Assembly: GCF_000744655.1 (NCBI RefSeq)
Contig: NZ_JQMJ01000004.1
Coordinates: forward strand, 5,518,001 to 5,582,000
Reading direction: 5' to 3'
Length of the DNA: 64,000 nt
DNA from: Streptacidiphilus rugosus AM-16
Lineage (GTDB): Bacteria > Actinomycetota > Actinomycetes > Streptomycetales > Streptomycetaceae
How positions within the stretch are numbered: position 1 is the stretch's first letter; each line of letters opens with the position of its first letter. The position numbers and the translations under genes were made by a program. Under the pieces are notes generated by a model, which did not search any database, was not told the DNA's origin, and saw only the letters and a list, made by a program, of their open reading frames with translations. This document shows, piece by piece, positions 1 through 8,148 of this stretch.

Positions 1-1071
1 CTGCTGGAGTACGGGGACCTGTTCACCGGCAGCGTCGTGGTCGAGGGCAAGGTCGCCGAGCTGGTCGAGGGCGCCGAGGCGGAGATCGCCAAGGTGCTCG
101 GGATGGGCGGGGCGATCCCGGCCGTCGAGTCCGGCTACATGAAGGCGGCCCTGGTCGCCTCGCACGCCGAGCGCCGGGGCCGGATCGAGTCCGGTGAGGA
201 CAAGGTCGTCGGCGTCAACTGCTACGAGACCACCGAGCCGAGCCCGCTGACGGCCGACCTGGACACCGCGATCATGGTCGTGGACGGGGACGCCGAGCGC
301 GCCGTCGTCGAGGCCTTCGCGGGCTGGCTGGCCGAGCGGGACGAGGCCGCCGCGCAGGCGGCGCTGGCGGAGCTCAGGGCGCAGGCGCAGACCGACGTCA
401 ACCTCATGCCGGCCACCCTCGCCTGCGTCCGCGCGGGCGTGACCACCGGCGAGTGGGCGCAGGCGCTGCGCGACGTCTTCGGCGAGTACCGGGCGCCCAC
501 CGGCGTCGGCGGCGCGCCGATCACCGGCGTGATCGACCCGGACTCCGGCAGCGAGCTGCTGACGGTCCGTGCGGCGGTGGACCGGACGGCGCAGGAGCTG
601 GGCAGCGGCAAGCTGCGGCTGCTGGTCGGCAAGCCCGGCCTCGACGGCCACTCCAACGGCGCCGAGCAGATCGCCGTCCGGGCCCGCGACGCCGGCTTCG
701 AGGTGGTCTACCAGGGCATCCGGCTGACGCCCGAGCAGATCACCGCCGCGGCCGTGGCCGAGGACGTGCACTGCGTGGGCCTGTCGATCCTCTCCGGCGC
801 GCACGCCGAACTGGTCCCCGACGTGCTCCGCCGCCTGCGCCGCGCGGGCGTGGAGGACGTGCCGGTCGTCGTCGGCGGGATCATCCCGGCCGCCGACGAG
901 CAGGTGCTGCTTGCCCAGGGCGTGGCGGCGGTGTTCACTCCGAAGGACTTCGGGATCACCGCGATCATCGGCCGTATCGTCGACGAGATCCGTCTGGCCC
1001 ACGGGCTGGACCCGATCTTCGCCAAGACTGCCCCCACCACGGACATCAAGGAAGAGACCCTCGCCTCATGA
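1..1071 (+). CDS. meaA: Ethylmalonyl-CoA mutase, AdoCbl-dependent (5' truncated by window edge)
   Basis: The reading frame is open from base 1, so the gene starts upstream; 356 codons of the C-terminal part remain. It holds the B12-binding domain of the methylmalonyl-CoA mutase family: the Asp-x-His-x-x-Gly signature reads DGHSNG at bases 643-660, His (649-651) being the lower axial cobalt ligand in this family. Downstream come the GLSILSGAH and VVVGGIIP strands of the Rossmann-like fold. Ethylmalonyl-CoA mutase converts ethylmalonyl-CoA to methylsuccinyl-CoA using adenosylcobalamin. The specific substrate is inferred from the next three genes, which catalyse the following ethylmalonyl-CoA pathway steps; methylmalonyl-CoA mutase is the alternative. 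The stop overlaps the next start (ATGA), indicating translational coupling. A ccr gene would be expected just upstream but lies outside the window. Confidence 0.9.
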   Translation: MLEYGDLFTGSVVVEGKVAELVEGAEAEIAKVLGMGGAIPAVESGYMKAALVASHAERRGRIESGEDKVVGVNCYETTEPSPLTADLDTAIMVVDGDAERAVVEAFAGWLAERDEAAAQAALAELRAQAQTDVNLMPATLACVRAGVTTGEWAQALRDVFGEYRAPTGVGGAPITGVIDPDSGSELLTVRAAVDRTAQELGSGKLRLLVGKPGLDGHSNGAEQIAVRARDAGFEVVYQGIRLTPEQITAAAVAEDVHCVGLSILSGAHAELVPDVLRRLRRAGVEDVPVVVGGIIPAADEQVLLAQGVAAVFTPKDFGITAIIGRIVDEIRLAHGLDPIFAKTAPTTDIKEETLAS

Positions 1072-2030
1072 GCAACGTCAACCGGCTCCGTCCGCGCCGT
1101 TCCTGCCTGGCGGTGCCGGGCTCCAACCCGCGCTTCCTGGAGAAGGCCCAGGGCCTGCCGGCCGACCAGGTCTTCCTGGACCTGGAGGACGCCTGCGCGC
1201 CGCTGGCCAAGGAGGGCGCCCGCCACACCATCGTCGACTTCCTGAACAAGGGCGACTGGACCGGCAAGACCCGGGTCGTCCGGGTGAACGACTGGACCAC
1301 CCACTGGACCTACCGCGACGTGGTCACCGTCGTCGAGGGCGCGGGCCAGAACCTGGACTGCATCATGCTGCCCAAGGTCCAGGACGCCCAGCAGATCGTC
1401 GCGCTGGACCTGCTGCTGACCCAGATCGAGAAGACCATGGGCTTCGAGGTCGGCAAGATCGGCATCGAGGCGCAGATCGAGAACGCCAAGGGCCTGATCA
1501 ACGTCGACGCGATCGCCGAGGCATCGCCGCGCCTGGAGACCATCATCTTCGGCCCGGCCGACTTCATGGCCTCCATCAACATGAAGTCCCTGGTCGTCGG
1601 CGAGCAGCCGCCCGGCTACCCGGCCGACGCCTACCACTACATCCTGATGCGCATCCTGATGGCCGCCCGCGCCAACGACCTGCAGGCCATCGACGGCCCC
1701 TACCTGCAGATCAAGAACGTCGACGGCTACCGCGAGGTCGCCGGCCGCAGCGCCGCGCTGGGCTTCGACGGCAAGTGGGTGCTGCACCCCGGCCAGGTCG
1801 ACGCCGCCAACGAGGTCTACTCCCCCTCCCAGGAGGACTACGACCACGCCGAGCTGATCCTGGACGCCTACGACTGGTGCACCAGCGAGGCCGGCGGCAA
1901 GAAGGGCTCCGCGATGCTCGGCGACGAGATGATCGACGAGGCCTCCCGCAAGATGGCCCTGGTCATCTCCGGCAAGGGCCGCGCCGCCGGCATGCAGCGC
2001 ACCACCAAGTTCGAAATTCCGGAGGCGTAA
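1068..2030 (+). CDS. L-malyl-CoA / beta-methylmalyl-CoA lyase family protein (HpcH/HpaI, CitE-like)
   Basis: A 320-residue CitE-like aldolase. Visible family motifs are RSCLAVPGSN near residue 11, FLDLEDA at 36-42 (acidic residues that help bind Mg2+ and the acyl-CoA), VRVND at 71-75, an EAQIENAKGL strand, a GPADFM segment and a C-terminal GFDGKWVLHPGQ motif typical of the family. Mg2+-dependent lyases of this type cleave beta-methylmalyl-CoA to glyoxylate and propionyl-CoA, and (S)-malyl-CoA to glyoxylate and acetyl-CoA, closing the ethylmalonyl-CoA pathway. ATG 1068 overlaps the mutase stop by four bases. The pathway role is inferred from context; citrate-lyase beta-like activity is possible but less likely in this operon. 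Confidence 0.9.
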   Translation: MSNVNRLRPRRSCLAVPGSNPRFLEKAQGLPADQVFLDLEDACAPLAKEGARHTIVDFLNKGDWTGKTRVVRVNDWTTHWTYRDVVTVVEGAGQNLDCIMLPKVQDAQQIVALDLLLTQIEKTMGFEVGKIGIEAQIENAKGLINVDAIAEASPRLETIIFGPADFMASINMKSLVVGEQPPGYPADAYHYILMRILMAARANDLQAIDGPYLQIKNVDGYREVAGRSAALGFDGKWVLHPGQVDAANEVYSPSQEDYDHAELILDAYDWCTSEAGGKKGSAMLGDEMIDEASRKMALVISGKGRAAGMQRTTKFEIPEA

Positions 2031-2034
2031 GGCC

Positions 2035-2538
2035 ATGCAGTTCGGACGCACCTACGAGGAGTTCGAGGTCGGCGCGGTCTACAAGCACTGGCCGGGAAAG
2101 ACGGTCACCGAGTACGACGACCACCTCTTCTGCCTGCTCACCATGAACCACCACCCGCTGCACATGGACGCGAACTACGCGACCACCACCGTGCAGGGCA
2201 AGAACGTCGTGGTCGGCAACTACATCTACTCGCTGCTGCTCGGCATGAGCGTGGAGGACGTCTCCGGCAAGGCCCTGGCCAACCTCGAGATCGAGTCGCT
2301 CAAGCACGTGGCGCCGACGTTCCACGGCGACACGATCTACGGCCAGACCGAGGTCCTCGACAAGCACATGACCTCCAAGCCGGACCGGGGCATCGTCCAC
2401 GTCGAGACCAAGGGCTACAACCAGGACGGCACCCTGGTCTGCGTCTTCCGCCGCAAGGTCATGGTCCCCACCGAGCAGTACCTCAAGGAGCGCGGCGGAG
2501 ACCAGCCCGGCCGCCCCGAGCTGCGCGAGCAGCCGTAA
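2035..2538 (+). CDS. MaoC-family dehydratase, probable mesaconyl-CoA hydratase
   Basis: A single hot-dog-fold protein of 167 residues. The MaoC/hydratase-2 active-site region is visible as TMNHHPLHMDANYA, with the catalytic Asp/His pair followed by a helix. In the ethylmalonyl-CoA pathway this step hydrates mesaconyl-C1-CoA to beta-methylmalyl-CoA. The proteobacterial Mch is about twice as long (double hot-dog), so this shorter version would have to work as a dimer or be paired with another subunit. The start is supported by a GGAGG Shine-Dalgarno at 2021-2025, just inside the preceding gene's end. It sits between the lyase and the acyl-CoA dehydrogenase, which is the main argument for the assignment. 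Confidence 0.85.
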   Translation: MQFGRTYEEFEVGAVYKHWPGKTVTEYDDHLFCLLTMNHHPLHMDANYATTTVQGKNVVVGNYIYSLLLGMSVEDVSGKALANLEIESLKHVAPTFHGDTIYGQTEVLDKHMTSKPDRGIVHVETKGYNQDGTLVCVFRRKVMVPTEQYLKERGGDQPGRPELREQP

Positions 2539-2627
2539 CACTCCCCCACAGTGCTCGGGCGCTCCACGGTGTATGCCACGCCCGTGGAGCGCCCGGACCG
2601 GCCGGACAGAAGAGAAGGACACGACCC

Positions 2628-3836
2628 ATGGGACGCCTCGCCCAGACCGAAGGTCTCAACGAGATCCAGCAGGAGATCCTCGCGACCGTTCGCAGCTTTG
2701 TCGACAAGGAGATCATTCCGGTCGCCACCGAGCTGGAGCACCGCGACGAGTACCCGTCCGACATCGTCGAGGGCCTCAAGGAGATGGGGATCTTCGGCCT
2801 GATGATCCCGGAGGAGTACGGCGGCCTCGGCGAGTCGCTGCTCACCTACGCGCTCACCGTGGAGGAGATCGCGCGCGGCTGGATGTCGGTGTCCGGCATC
2901 ATCAACACCCACTTCATCGTGGCCTACATGATCAACGCCCACGGCACGCAGGAGCAGAAGGACTACTTCCTCCCGCGCATGGCCACCGGCGAGATCCGCG
3001 GCGCCTTCTCCATGTCCGAGCCGGGCCTCGGCTCCGACGTCTCCGCGATCTCCACCAAGGGCGTCAAGGACGAGAGCGGCGAGTTCTACGTCCTCAACGG
3101 CCAGAAGATGTGGCTGACCAACGGCGGCACGTCCTCCGTGATCGCCTGCCTGGTCAGGACGGACGAGGGCCACGCCTCGCCGTACAAGAACCTCACCACC
3201 TTCCTGATCGAGAAGACGCCCGGCTTCGGCCCGAACGAGACGGTCAAGGGCCTGACCGTCCCCGGCAAGATCGAGAAGATGGGCTACAAGGGCGTCGACA
3301 CCACCGAGCTGGTGCTCGAGGACGTCAGGCTGCCCGCCGACCGGATCCTGGGCGGCGTCCCCGGCCGCGGCTTCTACCAGATGATGGACGGCGTCGAGGT
3401 CGGCCGGGTCAACGTCGCCGCGCGTGGCTGCGGCGTCGCGCAGCGCGCGTTCGAGCTGGGCATCCGCTACGCGCAGCAGCGGCAGACCTTCGGCAAGAAG
3501 ATCGCCGAGCACCAGGCGATCCAGTTCAAGCTGGCCGAGATGGCCACCAAGGTCGAGGCCGCCCACCAGATGATGGTGATGGCGGCCCGCAAGAAGGACT
3601 CCGGGCAGCGCAACGACCTGGAGGCCGGCATGGCGAAGTACCTGGCCTCCGAGTACTGCAAGGAGGTCGTCGAGGACTCCTTCCGGATCCACGGCGGCTA
3701 CGGCTTCTCCAAGGAGTACGAGATCGAGCGCCTCTACCGCGAGGCCCCGATGCTGCTCATCGGTGAAGGAACTGCGGAGATCCAGAAGATGATCGTCGGT
3801 CGTCGTCTGCTGGAGGACTACAAGCTCGCCGAGTAG
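2628..3836 (+). CDS. Acyl-CoA dehydrogenase, probable (2S)-methylsuccinyl-CoA dehydrogenase
   Basis: A 402-residue FAD-dependent acyl-CoA dehydrogenase of typical length, with an N-terminal helical domain, the central beta domain (SMSEPGLGSDVS, then KMWLTNGG) and the C-terminal helical domain (RQTFGKKIAEHQ; RIHGGYGFSKEY). The catalytic base is Glu380 in the GEGTAEIQ motif, equivalent to MCAD Glu376. In the ethylmalonyl-CoA pathway the enzyme oxidises methylsuccinyl-CoA to mesaconyl-CoA. Proteobacterial Mcd carries an extra N-terminal extension that is missing here, so the substrate is inferred from the operon. It is the last gene of the cluster and is followed at once by a strong terminator. 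Confidence 0.87.
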   Translation: MGRLAQTEGLNEIQQEILATVRSFVDKEIIPVATELEHRDEYPSDIVEGLKEMGIFGLMIPEEYGGLGESLLTYALTVEEIARGWMSVSGIINTHFIVAYMINAHGTQEQKDYFLPRMATGEIRGAFSMSEPGLGSDVSAISTKGVKDESGEFYVLNGQKMWLTNGGTSSVIACLVRTDEGHASPYKNLTTFLIEKTPGFGPNETVKGLTVPGKIEKMGYKGVDTTELVLEDVRLPADRILGGVPGRGFYQMMDGVEVGRVNVAARGCGVAQRAFELGIRYAQQRQTFGKKIAEHQAIQFKLAEMATKVEAAHQMMVMAARKKDSGQRNDLEAGMAKYLASEYCKEVVEDSFRIHGGYGFSKEYEIERLYREAPMLLIGEGTAEIQKMIVGRRLLEDYKLAE

Positions 3837-3866
3837 CAGGCCTGGGGAGGCAGCGCATCGGCGCGG

Positions 3867-3903
3867 ATGGGGGCGTGGTCCTAAGGGCTCACGCCCCCAT
3901 TTT
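3867..3903 (+). terminator. Rho-independent-type terminator after the ethylmalonyl-CoA operon
   Basis: Ten-base perfect arms (ATGGGGGCGT at 3867-3876 and its complement at 3891-3900) enclose a 14-base loop and run into TTT. It lies 30 bases after the acyl-CoA dehydrogenase stop. Confidence 0.85.
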
Positions 3904-4186
3904 CGAGCGTCCGACCATATGTTTCCCCGTCTGAGGGCTTTGTCACCGTTCGCCCACAGCCCTTGGCCTGGGGCCCTCGACCGGCTTACCGTTGCGAGAC
4001 AGAGAGAAACGCGGGAAAGCCCCACGCGGGTTCCCGGAGCTTGCTACGGCCCCACCCGCTGCCGATAGCATCCCCCCGGATAGATAGTCGTCACCGGCTC
4101 ACGTCGTCAGACTCGGGCCGTCGTCGGCACCGTCGTCCCCGAACCCCTCGACTCCGCGACCTCGTCGGTCGCGACAAAGGTCTTCG
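3904..4186 (+). other. Intergenic region upstream of psd
   Basis: No gene was found here. A weak promoter candidate is TTGCTA at 4041-4046 and TAGCAT at 4066-4071 with a 19-base spacer. An AAAGG sequence at 4176-4180 serves as the psd ribosome binding site. Confidence 0.4.
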
Positions 4187-4840
4187 ATGCCCCTTCGTCC
4201 GTCCCAACCGACCGACGCCCGCCCGCGTGTGACGCTGGCCCGCGGCGCGTCCCCCTGGCTCGTCCCCACCGTGCTCACCGCTGCCGCGTGCACCGCCCTC
4301 ACCCGGCGCAACGGCAGATGGGCACTGGCGGCGGTACCGGCCTCCGCGCTCAGCGCCGGGATGCTCTGGTTCTTCCGCGACCCCGAGCGCGAGATCAGCG
4401 AGGGTCGGGTGATCTCCCCCGCCGACGGCGTCGTTCAGAGCATCGACGCCTGGCCGGACGGCCGCACCCGCGTGGCGATCTTCATGAGCCCGCTGAACGT
4501 GCACGTCAACCGGGCCCCGCTGGACGGCGTGGTGCGCTCCGTCGAGCACGTGCCGGGCGGCTACGTCCCGGCGTTCAACAAGGACAGCGACCGCAACGAG
4601 CGGGTCGTCTGGCACTTCGACACCGAGCTCGGCGACATCGAGATGGTGCAGATCGCGGGCGCGGTGGCCCGCCGCATCGTCCCCTACGTCACCAGCGGCA
4701 CCAAGGTCGACCGCGGCGAGCGCGTCGGCCTGATCCGCTTCGGCTCGCGGGTCGACACCTACCTCCCCGAGGGCGTCGAGCCCGGCGTGGTGGTGGGCCA
4801 GAAGACGACGGCAGGGGTGACTCGCCTTGACCGTGACTGA
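4187..4840 (+). CDS. psd: Phosphatidylserine decarboxylase proenzyme
   Basis: A 217-residue short-form (type II-like) phosphatidylserine decarboxylase. The RFGSR sequence contains the self-cleavage Gly186-Ser187 bond, which in this family yields the pyruvoyl prosthetic group on the alpha chain. Also visible are WFFRDPER, SPADGVV and FMSPLNVHVNRAP, conserved in Psd proteins. The N-terminal region (about residues 24-63) is hydrophobic and would anchor the enzyme at the membrane. It decarboxylates phosphatidylserine to phosphatidylethanolamine. It overlaps pssA by 14 bases, so substrate-producing and substrate-consuming enzymes are co-translated. ATG 4187 is preceded by AAAGG at 4176-4180. Confidence 0.94.
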   Translation: MPLRPSQPTDARPRVTLARGASPWLVPTVLTAAACTALTRRNGRWALAAVPASALSAGMLWFFRDPEREISEGRVISPADGVVQSIDAWPDGRTRVAIFMSPLNVHVNRAPLDGVVRSVEHVPGGYVPAFNKDSDRNERVVWHFDTELGDIEMVQIAGAVARRIVPYVTSGTKVDRGERVGLIRFGSRVDTYLPEGVEPGVVVGQKTTAGVTRLDRD

Positions 4841-5699
4841 GCCCGAGGCCTACGCCGAGGAGGACGAGGAGCAGGAGCGCGTCGCGCGCCGGCTCCGCTG
4901 GGCCCGCGACCGCGAGCTCCGTCGTCCGCTCTCCCCGCAGCACCTCTCCACGGCCGACCTCTTCACGCTCGGCAACGCGGTCTGCGGCTTCCTGGCGATC
5001 TACTGCACCACCACCGGCGTGCTGATCCCGCACCTGACCGGCGTCGCCACCACCGGCGACCGGCGCAGCGCGGCGGCCGCGGTGACGCTGCTGCTGATCG
5101 GCTCGATGTGCGACCTGTTCGACGGACTGGTCGCCCGCAAGCTGCGCAGCTCGGCGCTGGGCGCGGAGCTGGACAACCTGGCCGACCTGATCAGCTTCGG
5201 CATCGCCCCGGCGTACTTCGTCGTGGTCTGGGGCATGACAGCGGGCGGCGCGCACCAGCGCGTCGGCGCGGGCATCGCCATCGTGGTGCTGCTGGCCGTG
5301 GTGCTGCGGCTGGCCCGCTTCTCCTGCACGGCCGCCCGTCCTGGCGTCTTCCAGGGGATGCCCTCCCCGATGGGCGCGCTGACGGTCATCTCGATCGTGC
5401 TGCTCGACCCGCCGTTCCTGCTGGGCGCGCTCGGCATCGTGGCGGTCTCGGCGCTCATGGTGAGCCAGGTCGAGTACCCGAAGCCGCAGGGCAAGCTGGC
5501 CACGGCCACGCTCTGCTGGATCGTGGTCTCGATGGGCTGCCTGACCGCGTGGGCCACCGGCCTGCCCGGCGGCGTCACGCTGCTGCAGGTCGGCGCGAGC
5601 CTCCAGGTCGCGCTGGCGCTGATGGCGCCGCTCATGGTCATCCGCCGCAAGGTCGGCGACGTCCGCGCCAAGCGCGCGGAGGCCCGGAGCGCGAACTGA
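4827..5699 (+). CDS. pssA: CDP-diacylglycerol--serine O-phosphatidyltransferase
   Basis: A 290-residue integral membrane CDP-alcohol phosphatidyltransferase. The full signature DxxDGxxAR...GxxxDxxxD is present (Asp96, Asp99, Gly100, Ala103, Arg104, Gly112, Asp116, Asp120); its aspartates bind two metal ions. The acidic N-terminus is followed by several hydrophobic helices, ending in a basic tail. It makes phosphatidylserine from CDP-diacylglycerol and serine, the substrate of Psd encoded just upstream. The start is TTG 4827, supported by AGGGG at 4813-4817; GTG 4833 is an alternative without good spacing. The gene is followed by a strong terminator. Confidence 0.93.
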   Translation: MTVTEPEAYAEEDEEQERVARRLRWARDRELRRPLSPQHLSTADLFTLGNAVCGFLAIYCTTTGVLIPHLTGVATTGDRRSAAAAVTLLLIGSMCDLFDGLVARKLRSSALGAELDNLADLISFGIAPAYFVVVWGMTAGGAHQRVGAGIAIVVLLAVVLRLARFSCTAARPGVFQGMPSPMGALTVISIVLLDPPFLLGALGIVAVSALMVSQVEYPKPQGKLATATLCWIVVSMGCLTAWATGLPGGVTLLQVGASLQVALALMAPLMVIRRKVGDVRAKRAEARSAN

Positions 5700-5720
5700 T
5701 CCGCTGACCCGGCTCTGCAC

Positions 5721-5759
5721 GGAAGGGCCCCCGACCGCCTGGCGGTCGGGGGCCCTTCC
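5721..5759 (+). terminator. Strong terminator after psd-pssA
   Basis: A 19-base arm at 5721-5739 is followed, after a single T, by its exact complement at 5741-5759, giving a very long GC stem. There is no T tract. It lies 21 bases past the pssA stop. Confidence 0.85.
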
Positions 5760-6062
5760 GCGTTCCCGCAGGCCCGCCGCGCGGCCTCCGCGCCCCGTTG
5801 CGCGCGTCCCGCCGCCGTCCCCGGCGTCCCACGATCCCCGGGATCCCACAGCGTCCCCCGGCCCGTCCGCGTCCCCCGCGCCGGCCGGGGGTGTCCCTCA
5901 CCGCAGGCCGCGGGGAAGGGACGTCCCGGCGCGTCCCGTGAGGTCGGGGGACTGTCGACCGGGCCGCCCCACCCGATCAAGAGTTGTCCCCGTCGGAGCC
6001 GCAGGTCGGCCCGGCGGATCCGTCACCGGATCGAGAGATCGACGACTCACGGGAGACACATC
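5760..6062 (+). other. Intergenic region, C-rich, upstream of the I36 inhibitor gene
   Basis: No gene was found. The first half is a low-complexity run of GTCCC/CCCGG-like words. The 3' end holds GGGAG at 6051-6055, the ribosome binding site for GTG 6063. No convincing promoter was seen. Confidence 0.4.
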
Positions 6063-6446
6063 GTGATCAAGCGAGGCATAGCGGCGCTGGTCCTGGCGGC
6101 CGGCGCGGCGCTGGGCGGCCTGGCCGTCGCCCCGGCCGCCGAGGCGGCCCCGGCGGGCTGCAACCCGGGCGCCCTCTGCGCCTACTGGCTCACCAACTAC
6201 ACGAACGGTGCCGGGCACTCGGTCCAGCAGGTCTACCAGAACAACGACGACCTGACCATGTACGCCAACTTCTACAGCTCGGCGCACGGTTCGCTGTTCA
6301 ACAACGGCAACAGCTGCAACGTCGACGTCTACCCCGGCAAGAACCACGGCGGCGGCGTCATGCACCTGGACCGCGGCACCGGCTGGGTCGACGTCTCCCC
6401 CGACAACCTGCCGCACATCGAGTCCAACTACTGGTGCACGTACTGA
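6063..6446 (+). CDS. Secreted peptidase inhibitor family I36 protein
   Basis: A 127-residue secreted protein. The N-terminus (basic MIKR, then an Ala/Leu/Gly-rich stretch ending AEA near residue 28) is a Sec signal peptide. The mature part has four cysteines (33, 39, 85, 125), enough for two disulfides, and the aromatic/Asn/Gly-rich pattern of the I36 family (Streptomyces metalloproteinase inhibitor, a beta-gamma-crystallin-like fold). Family members inhibit metalloproteases of the thermolysin type; the target here is unknown. GTG 6063 is supported by GGGAG at 6051-6055. A lipoprotein gene starts 17 bases after its stop and may be co-transcribed. Confidence 0.82.
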   Translation: MIKRGIAALVLAAGAALGGLAVAPAAEAAPAGCNPGALCAYWLTNYTNGAGHSVQQVYQNNDDLTMYANFYSSAHGSLFNNGNSCNVDVYPGKNHGGGVMHLDRGTGWVDVSPDNLPHIESNYWCTY

Positions 6447-6463
6447 CGCGCGCCGACGCCTCG

Positions 6464-7372
6464 ATGCGGGTCAGGACCGGCGTCGCCCTCGGCGCGCTGT
6501 TCCTGGGTCTGGGTGCTGCCGGATGTTCCTCGTCCGGCAGCACCACCCCGGCCGACACCGGCGCGCAGCAGGCGCGGCCGCTCGACGGCGTCACCTACTA
6601 CGACCCCGCGCAACGTGCCCTGCTGCACGACGCGACGGAGCGGCGCGTCGCCCAGTGCATGCGGACGCGCGGCTTCGGCTACCGACCGCAGCCCCTGGCT
6701 GCCTCCGACCACACGGCCGACGGCAACCCCTACGGGTTGCTCACCCCGGCACAGGCCAGGAACGACGGCTTCGGCCTCACCAGCTCCGCGCTGGACGCCC
6801 GGCCGTTCGTCGACGCCAACGCGGCCGCCGACGGCGGCCAGGCCTGGAAGGACGCGCTGGACGGCACCGCCGCGCACCGCGTCTACCTGGCGATGCCGGG
6901 AGGCCGGCAGTTCTTCTACAACGCGGACGCCTGCAGCACCCAGGCGGTCGCCCAGGTCTACGGCGCGGACTACTACCGCCTGTACGAGACCATGGAGGTC
7001 CTCGCCGGCCAGGTCGTCACGACGGTCCAGGCCGACGACGGGGTCCACGCCGCGGAGAGCCGCTGGCGGTCCTGCATGGCGGCGGCCGGTGAGCGATCCG
7101 CCGATCTGGACGCCCCCCTGTCCGCGGTGACCGCGCAGCTCCACACCGCGCTCGCCTCCGGCGACCGGGCCAGGGTCCACGCCGTGGCCGGCCGGGAACT
7201 GTCCCTCGCCGAGACGGACGCCGGCTGCCAGGAGACCTCCGGTCTGGCCGCCGCCGTGGCGACGGCCCAGGCCCGCGCGGAGCAACCGGTCCGCCGGTCC
7301 CACGCCGCCGACCTCGCGGCCCTGCGGGCCCTGCAGCGCACGGCCCTCTCCTCGGCCGCCCGCACGGGGTGA
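6464..7372 (+). CDS. Putative lipoprotein of unknown function
   Basis: I do not recognise this 302-residue protein. ATG 6464 gives a compact lipoprotein signal (MRVRTG, hydrophobic core, then GLGAAGC with the lipidation Cys at residue 21), followed by a Ser/Gly/Thr linker. The rest is Ala-rich and mostly helical, with several conserved-looking single Cys residues (QCMRTRGF, DACSTQ, RSCMAAAG, AGCQETSG) that could pair outside the cell. The frame is open further upstream (GTG 6434), but that start would spoil the lipoprotein signal and neither start has a clear Shine-Dalgarno. It lies just downstream of the I36 inhibitor gene and upstream of a large palindrome. Confidence 0.7.
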   Translation: MRVRTGVALGALFLGLGAAGCSSSGSTTPADTGAQQARPLDGVTYYDPAQRALLHDATERRVAQCMRTRGFGYRPQPLAASDHTADGNPYGLLTPAQARNDGFGLTSSALDARPFVDANAAADGGQAWKDALDGTAAHRVYLAMPGGRQFFYNADACSTQAVAQVYGADYYRLYETMEVLAGQVVTTVQADDGVHAAESRWRSCMAAAGERSADLDAPLSAVTAQLHTALASGDRARVHAVAGRELSLAETDAGCQETSGLAAAVATAQARAEQPVRRSHAADLAALRALQRTALSSAARTG

Positions 7373-7379
7373 CCGTTGC

Positions 7380-7431
7380 GCGCCCTGCATGGAAAGAGTT
7401 CTTTCGAAAGAACTCTTTCCATGCAGGGCGC
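7380..7431. promoter_or_regulatory. 52-bp perfect palindrome, probable operator of the ArsR-like/MFS operon
   Basis: Bases 7380-7405 are exactly complementary to 7406-7431, with the centre at CTTTC|GAAAG. The palindrome ends 20 bases before GTG 7452 of the regulator gene. A TACGCT at 7439-7444 could be a -10 box, which would put the palindrome over the -35 region and make the regulator mRNA nearly leaderless. It could also act as a terminator for the upstream lipoprotein gene. Confidence 0.7.
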
Positions 7432-7451
7432 TTCGGGCTACGCTCAGGGGT

Positions 7452-8066
7452 GTGAGCCAGAAACCGCCACCCGAGCAGCTCCGGTCCGTCCGTGACCCGC
7501 GGAGCCTGCGGGCACTCGCGCATCCCACGCGGATCGCGCTCCTGGAGGCACTCGCCGTGCACGGGACGCTGACGGCGACGGAGGCGGCCGAGATCGTCGG
7601 CGGGAACGCCTCCAACGCCTCCTACCACCTGCGCACGCTCGCCTCGCACGACTACGTCGCGCCGGCGGAGGGCGGCGCGGGACGCGAGCGCCCGTGGCGG
7701 CTCGCGGGCGCGGGAATGACGTTCTCCGAGGACGACGAGGATCCCGCCGTCGCCCAGGCGGCGCGGGCGCTGTCCGAGGTGTTCGCCGAGCGCTGGTCCG
7801 AGCGGCGCCGCCTTTACCACGAGACCCGCGACAGCCATCCGGAGGCCGTGCGCCAGGTCTCCGGCGACAGCCAGGCCATGCTCTTCGTGACGCCCGCGGA
7901 GATGGAGCAGGTCAAGGACGAGATCCTCGGGATCCTGCTGCGCTACCAGAACCGCGTCGAGGACCCTGCCGCCCGCCCCGCGGGGTCGACCCCCTTCGAA
8001 CTCGTCCTCTCCACCGTGCCCTTCGACGTCGTCCCCGCCTCCGAAGCGGACACCGCCCGGGACTGA
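7452..8066 (+). CDS. ArsR-like winged-helix transcriptional regulator
   Basis: A 204-residue regulator with an N-terminal winged helix-turn-helix (about residues 10-85: DPRSLRALAHPTRIALLEAL, then an NASYHLRTLASHDYV recognition helix) as in ArsR-type and HTH_20 proteins, and a C-terminal region of about 110 residues without metal-binding Cys clusters. It probably represses itself and the following MFS gene by binding the 52-bp palindrome just upstream; this is inference. The frame is open upstream to 7389, but that extension would translate the palindrome, so GTG 7452 is chosen. The gap to the MFS gene is 82 bases. Confidence 0.82.
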   Translation: MSQKPPPEQLRSVRDPRSLRALAHPTRIALLEALAVHGTLTATEAAEIVGGNASNASYHLRTLASHDYVAPAEGGAGRERPWRLAGAGMTFSEDDEDPAVAQAARALSEVFAERWSERRRLYHETRDSHPEAVRQVSGDSQAMLFVTPAEMEQVKDEILGILLRYQNRVEDPAARPAGSTPFELVLSTVPFDVVPASEADTARD

Positions 8067-8148
8067 CCGAACCTCCGCACGCCCCACCACGCGCTCCGGC
8101 AGCGCGTTCACTGTCATGCCCATGATCTCATTGCCCACAGGAGCAACC

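Noticed and set aside
708-2051. A 447-codon minus-strand frame opposite the lyase gene
   Set aside because: It lacks stops only because of the GC bias; composition is Val/Gly/Asp/Leu low-complexity and there is no start signal.
7389-7451. Longer N-terminus of the ArsR-like regulator starting inside the palindrome
   Set aside because: It would translate the palindrome and lies outside the conserved winged-helix fold; GTG 7452 fits better.
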